Part shown: piece after piece, positions 50,284-54,321 of the stretch
Layout: each line of letters starts with the position of its first letter
Numbering within the stretch: the first letter of the stretch is position 1
From: Scybalousia_A sp045221575
Lineage (GTDB): Bacteria; Bacteroidota; Bacteroidia; Bacteroidales; P3
Length of the DNA: 54,321 nt
Direction of reading: 5' to 3'
Assembly: GCA_045221575.1 (NCBI GenBank)
Contig: JBGUWU010000039.1
Location: forward strand, 1-54,321
The notes under the pieces: model-generated
The model's database searches: none
The model's input: the letters and a program-made list of their open reading frames with translations, nothing else
Told to the model about the DNA's origin: nothing
Translations under genes and position numbers: made by a program

Positions 50284-50694
50284 TCATCGTAATTCTATAG
50301 ACTTAACATTAATTTTTTTATATTCCACCTTCTCTAAAGTTTCATCAACTCTACTATCACATTCGGATTTAATATCTACACTGCAAGTTACTGGGAGTGG
50401 TTCATTTGTGTTCATATCGTTTTTATGTGTGTAATAAAAATCTTTCACTGTTTTTGTATTGCATATATTATAGACAATTACATTTATCCCAGGCATAGGG
50501 TATTCTATTAATATAAGTTCTTTTGAACTTTCATCAAAAATTAAAGATCCTTCTACACTAACACCTCTTTCTTTAACTTCAGTATCACAAGAGCAGTCAT
50601 CGTCTTCATCACTGCAACTGACGGTTACTAAACCTAAGCTTATTACTGCAAAGAATAAAAGTAGTATCTTTGCTAAATTTTCTATTTTGTTCAT
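50284..50694 (-). CDS. Small hypothetical lipoprotein
   Basis: A 136-residue protein with a lipoprotein signal (hydrophobic stretch to VTVSCSDEDDD, Cys about residue 27) followed by acidic residues and two more Cys (CSCDTE), a pattern usual for surface-exposed Bacteroidota lipoproteins. The body has no known domain; it contains CNTKTV, VTCSVD and ESRVD-like ends with several Cys pairs that may form disulfides. Function unknown. No promoter box was found in the 549-nt gap upstream. Confidence 0.6.
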   Translation of the reverse strand: MNKIENLAKILLLFFAVISLGLVTVSCSDEDDDCSCDTEVKERGVSVEGSLIFDESSKELILIEYPMPGINVIVYNICNTKTVKDFYYTHKNDMNTNEPLPVTCSVDIKSECDSRVDETLEKVEYKKINVKSIELR

Positions 50695-51243
50695 AGTTTT
50701 ATATATTTATGTTATTTTTCCTACACACTTAAAGGCTTTTCGGAAACCTCCTTTTTATTTAAACGTTTTTTAAACACGCTTTATTTTGCTTTGCAATAAA
50801 TTTTAACTGCTATTCATATTTCCTCCTTTCTTAATAGCTTATATATAGTAAGACGCAGAAAAGGAAAAAACTTGCAGACAAAAATCAATTATTTTTTCAA
50901 AAAGTTTTTAATCTATTGATTCTCACTAAGAAAATTTTTTGTTTTTTTTTACAGAAAATGAACAATAAAACTTATTCGTTGATAACTTTTTTCGTCTATG
51001 AACTTCTTTTTTTAATAAACATTCTTTAATAGACATTCTTGTACATTCGTGCGAAGCACGTTTAACCTACCCTATTCGCCAAGTATCAATTCAAATGTTT
51101 TTGTTTTTGGTTCTTTTCCTAAAAAGAACGCTTCTTTTGGTTCTATTTTCTTCTAAAGAAAATGAACAAAAAATATAAATAAAAAAAAGAAACATATTCT
51201 TAAAAAAATATGTTTCTTAATAAATCAAATATTTATCAGTCTA
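50695..51243. other. Gene-free spacer with several small hairpins
   Basis: No credible gene is seen in this 549-nt spacer. It holds CGTGC-gaa-GCACG (51048-51060), then two tandem hairpins: GTTCTTTT/AAAAGAAC (51110-51129) and ATTTTCTT/AAGAAAAT with flanking GTTC/GAAC (51140-51167). These resemble spacer repeats common near T9SS genes in Bacteroidota. The terminator of the subtilase gene is at 51187-51218. The left half (50700-51000) is AT-rich and shows nothing I can name. Confidence 0.6.
51187..51218 (-). terminator. Intrinsic terminator of the subtilase gene
   Basis: A perfect 12-bp stem AAGAAACATATT / AATATGTTTCTT with an 8-nt loop. On the minus strand a run of eight T and further T-rich sequence follow (51186 downward). 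Confidence 0.85.
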
Positions 51244-54200
51244 TTATTGTTTTACAAGTTTCTGATAATAGACTTTGTTTTCACTGTCTTTGATTCTGAT
51301 GATGTATGTTCCATTATTTAGGAATGAGATATTGAATTTATCTGTGTTATAGAAACTCTTCAACTCCTTGCCTTGCAAATCCATTATTGTTATCTCACTT
51401 ATTTCCTTAGCTCCCTTTACTACTACTTCACTATTTGCAGGATTTGGGCTTAGGGTATATTCTTCATTTTGCGAAAGTCCATTCAGGACTTTGACGCTTT
51501 TCATCTTGTTGGTTATAGACGTTGTGTCTGAATCTTGAGTTTGTTCTACTATAACTTTTGGATGAAAACTCAAATCCATTTCTCTAAAATATAATATCTG
51601 TTTTGCTTTCACCCCAAGAGAATTATCTCCCTCTGCCAATGAAATCAGACTGTCTTTGTCTGCAAAAAATAGACTACTATTATCTGCGCTAATATCATCT
51701 CCTTGTAGATTTATTCCATCTCCATTGGGATTTATTGGATCTATTATAGGCCCAAAAGGTACTGGAGAAACTACATCGCCTATTCCTATTGCTCCACATT
51801 GTTCTGGTGCAGGTGCTGAATAAGGAGATACTCCAGTACAAATTATAGGAGCTGAGGTATTCACAGGATAATAATACATTATACTTGGAGGAATGTTTGA
51901 ACAAAGGTCTGCATAATCTTGATTAACAAATAAATTATATACGGCTTCGGTTGAAGATCCCTGATGTCCCAAAAATCCTCCCTGCATATTATGTGCATAT
52001 ATTCCATAACCATTTGATGTAAAAGAATTGCATCTATATTCTAATCCACTGTTATTGCCTATAGATTGTGTGCCATAATATAATTTCTTTATCTCATTAT
52101 TATTTACATAGTTCTCCCCTGAACCACTGTTCTTTATCTGTATGCCGACAGTATGCTCCTGTATATTATTACTTGACTGCAAAAGATTATTAGCAATAGT
52201 ATAACCTGTACAATTCTCCAGACTAACTCCTAATCCACCCCAAGAGTAATTGGATATTGGAGTATTTTTCATATAGAAATAATCTCGTGTAATACTTAAA
52301 CTGTCTATATTTGTTGCAAAGATTCCACAATAATTGTCTATAAACTTTGTGTTAGATACACTGAAAGTTTTATTTTCTGTTTCTAAGTTATCAGCACGAA
52401 CCCCGTAACTTAAATCTTTGAAAAATGTATAAAATGTATCAACTGTGATGTTTGCTCTGTTGTTAAATCTAAGAAACCAATCACAAGAAAATGCAGAACT
52501 CTCAGTAAGGATACCATGTGTAAATATGCTATCGGAATTACTTCTATCATCTTTAAAAGTAGAACCAGTAATATTAATGCCTCTTACATCATAAAGCTTT
52601 ATATGATTAAAAACAGTATCGGTTGTTGGAAGAATGCTGTCATTCCATGTGAAAGTACACATCTTAATATAAGAAACATTATCTGTTTGAAGCGTTGTAT
52701 CTTCTATAGAGTAGTTATGATAAGGTAGAAATCTAATACCATTTATATTGTTTTTGAATGTGGTGTATTCTGCTTTGATTATCCCTCCTGTTTGCAACCA
52801 GTTATTAGGATAGCCTTGTGTAGATATGGCAAGACGAGAGTTTTCTATCGTTGCATTATTAAGTTCTACTGTTCCTTGAAATCCTTCTGTCTGTGGCTGG
52901 TCTGTTTGTCCTTCAACATATATTCCGTTCCAATATTCATTCATATTGCAACCTTGATAGTTGGTTATCTTTCCATTATTAACAACCAACTTTCCGCCTG
53001 GCTTAACATAGATACGTGTATTTGGAAACATTTGCAAAGTACCTTGAACTGTCAATGTCGCTCCGTTTGTTATGGTTATATCGTTTCTGACCACAAGACT
53101 GTCATTGACTGTTGTGTCTTGCTGAACGTATTCCAAAACTCTATTTCCACTTGTATAGCAGTTATAATACTTCGCCATTAACACAGAACGATAGGCATCC
53201 AATAATCCGTAGCCCATCTCTTCATGCCATGTTCCATTAGTATGTGTAGCATCTAATGTATAGTCATAACCGCCTACCTTTTGTGCCGAAAACTCCATTA
53301 TATCTCTAACTTGTTGCCATGTCAGGTTGGAATCTATTGACAATATCAACGCAGCAACACCACTGACATGAGGTGCAGCCGCCGAAGTACCGCCAAAACT
53401 ATCAATATATAATATAGGATTAAAATTCCCCGGTGGTGCATAATTTATATTAGCATTTGTTGTGGTCGGGATAAACTCTCCAGGAGCCATTATATCTAAT
53501 CCAACACCATAATTACTTCCCCAGTTGGGAGCAGTGCAAGACATAGGAGACACTCTACTTCCATCTATTGCAATTGCTCCAACGGCTATTGTATTCATAT
53601 AACTTGCAGGAAATCCGACAGCATTACTATCTTTATTCCCAGCACTACAAACAACTATTGAACCTTTACCACCACGACCAAAAGTTGTGGCACTATCTAT
53701 CGCATCAGATATATATTCCATATTTGTGGAATGCCATGAACAATTAATAATATCTGCCCCATTTTTCCACGCCCAATTTATTCCTCTTGCTCTTCTATAG
53801 TTGAATAACACAGTATCCTTATCATCACTTACTGACATAAGCCTACAAGTTGGGGTTATTCCTGTGATGCCTATATTATTATCTTTTACTGCACCTATTA
53901 TACCAGCACATTCTGTTCCGTGCGTACGGTATAATTTACTCATAGAATTTCCCGTCGTTGCATCATAACACTTATAATATAAGTTATTCATTAAATCAGG
54001 GTGCATCAAATATATTCCTCCATCAATAACCGCAACTTTAATATTAGTATCTCCCTCTGTAATAGTCCAAGCATTTTCTATATCAATATCTACATCTGAA
54101 ACATAACATTCATAATTAAAGGCATTATATTGACCTGTATTTTTTAAATTCCATTGCATAGAATAAAGAGAATCATTAGATAATGCTCCGTCAGTCATCA

Positions 54201-54321
54201 AATCAGGTTCTACTGCTGAGAATAAATTTGTTTCATAAATCCTATTTGCAAGTTCTATGGAATTATATGTTGAAGAGATATCTTTCTTTAATGTAAACCA
54301 CAAAGGCATAAATTCATCTTG
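51244..54321 (-). CDS. T9SS-exported subtilisin-like serine protease with beta-helix region (5'-truncated)
   Basis: The frame is open to the last base of the window, so the signal peptide and most of the propeptide are missing; the first Met in frame (54309) is probably internal. Numbering from it, the S8 catalytic triad is Asp96 in VAVIDGGIYLMHPDL, His130 in HGTECAGIIGAV and Ser309 in FGGTSAAAPHVSG, with oxyanion Asn225 in CSAGNKDSN. After the protease domain comes a long right-handed beta-helix-like stretch (about residues 390-800: ITNGATLTVQGTLQ, repeated SLSITRDYF-like strands). The C-terminus (YTLSPNPANSEVVVKG, then ITIMDLQGKELKSF, NNGTYIIRIKD) is a T9SS type A sorting domain. A secreted, probably surface-attached protease. 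Confidence 0.9.
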   Translation of the reverse strand, partial: QDEFMPLWFTLKKDISSTYNSIELANRIYETNLFSAVEPDLMTDGALSNDSLYSMQWNLKNTGQYNAFNYECYVSDVDIDIENAWTITEGDTNIKVAVIDGGIYLMHPDLMNNLYYKCYDATTGNSMSKLYRTHGTECAGIIGAVKDNNIGITGITPTCRLMSVSDDKDTVLFNYRRARGINWAWKNGADIINCSWHSTNMEYISDAIDSATTFGRGGKGSIVVCSAGNKDSNAVGFPASYMNTIAVGAIAIDGSRVSPMSCTAPNWGSNYGVGLDIMAPGEFIPTTTNANINYAPPGNFNPILYIDSFGGTSAAAPHVSGVAALILSIDSNLTWQQVRDIMEFSAQKVGGYDYTLDATHTNGTWHEEMGYGLLDAYRSVLMAKYYNCYTSGNRVLEYVQQDTTVNDSLVVRNDITITNGATLTVQGTLQMFPNTRIYVKPGGKLVVNNGKITNYQGCNMNEYWNGIYVEGQTDQPQTEGFQGTVELNNATIENSRLAISTQGYPNNWLQTGGIIKAEYTTFKNNINGIRFLPYHNYSIEDTTLQTDNVSYIKMCTFTWNDSILPTTDTVFNHIKLYDVRGINITGSTFKDDRSNSDSIFTHGILTESSAFSCDWFLRFNNRANITVDTFYTFFKDLSYGVRADNLETENKTFSVSNTKFIDNYCGIFATNIDSLSITRDYFYMKNTPISNYSWGGLGVSLENCTGYTIANNLLQSSNNIQEHTVGIQIKNSGSGENYVNNNEIKKLYYGTQSIGNNSGLEYRCNSFTSNGYGIYAHNMQGGFLGHQGSSTEAVYNLFVNQDYADLCSNIPPSIMYYYPVNTSAPIICTGVSPYSAPAPEQCGAIGIGDVVSPVPFGPIIDPINPNGDGINLQGDDISADNSSLFFADKDSLISLAEGDNSLGVKAKQILYFREMDLSFHPKVIVEQTQDSDTTSITNKMKSVKVLNGLSQNEEYTLSPNPANSEVVVKGAKEISEITIMDLQGKELKSFYNTDKFNISFLNNGTYIIRIKDSENKVYYQKLVKQ

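Noticed and set aside
51100..51170. Insertion-sequence end in the spacer before the subtilase terminator
   Set aside because: The tandem hairpins have no transposase or target duplication nearby; they look like spacer repeats.

Overview
The window is AT-rich DNA from a member of the Bacteroidota, most likely an anaerobic Bacteroidales. Evidence: TAnnTTTG-type -7 promoter boxes, several secreted proteins ending in a type IX secretion (T9SS) type A sorting domain, Bacteroidota-only families (DUF4270, DUF4369, DUF3098), lipid A genes (LpxH, LpxK, LptC), rubrerythrin and type III pantothenate kinase. No tRNA, rRNA, CRISPR array or intact insertion sequence was seen. Both window ends cut through genes.

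Layout. 1-1177: the C-terminal end of a probable RHS/polymorphic-toxin metallopeptidase, followed by an overlapping exported protein that may be its immunity partner. 1232-1531: a gene-free stretch with promoter, folded core and intrinsic terminator, best read as a small structured RNA of about 280 nt. 1598-4084: two secreted proteins, one with a T9SS signal. 9147-4224 (minus): an operon of a glycogen-synthase-like N-domain protein, DUF4270 lipoprotein, MORN-repeat protein, UbiA-family membrane protein and Maf. 9324-12279: a T9SS fibronectin-like protein and an exported C1 aminopeptidase. 12299-16992: a tight run with CoaX, an outer-membrane barrel, a TPR protein and LptC, followed by a FemAB-like acyltransferase and a TolQ-TolR-TonB cassette up to 19881. 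21460-19973 (minus): NnrD and RuvC. 21656-25948: FtsX, DUF3098, UppP, TruB, a membrane-anchored hydrolase-like protein and an isolated M6-protease propeptide. 31603-26084 (minus): a giant acyl-CoA dehydratase activase and aspartokinase. 31799-33968: NhaD antiporter and convergent rubrerythrin. 34174-39700: an M16 protease, DUF2461, Dus and uracil-DNA glycosylase. 42253-39775 (minus): a solitary ATP synthase gamma gene and NadB. 48689-42367 (minus): an eight-gene operon joining lipid A genes, a glutaminyl-cyclase-like M28 enzyme, chorismate synthase, nitroreductase and an MBL hydrolase. 49766-54321 (minus): an M23/LysM endopeptidase, two small orphans and a large T9SS subtilase cut by the window end.

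Working together. Much of the window serves the cell envelope: undecaprenol recycling, lipid A and LPS export, a Ton/Tol energiser, division (FtsX, M23) and exported proteases. The exported proteins nearly all have Gln directly after the predicted signal-peptidase site, and the window also encodes the lipoprotein glutaminyl-cyclase-like enzyme that would convert that Gln to pyroglutamate.

The best leads beyond ordinary annotation are the structured RNA at 1246-1531, a 99-bp hairpin element present twice (4086-4184 and 49921-50019) whose arms have changed places around a conserved core, with a related palindrome at 33228-33310, and the lone M6 propeptide gene followed by a long imperfect palindrome. 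All were found by reading; nothing was searched against databases.
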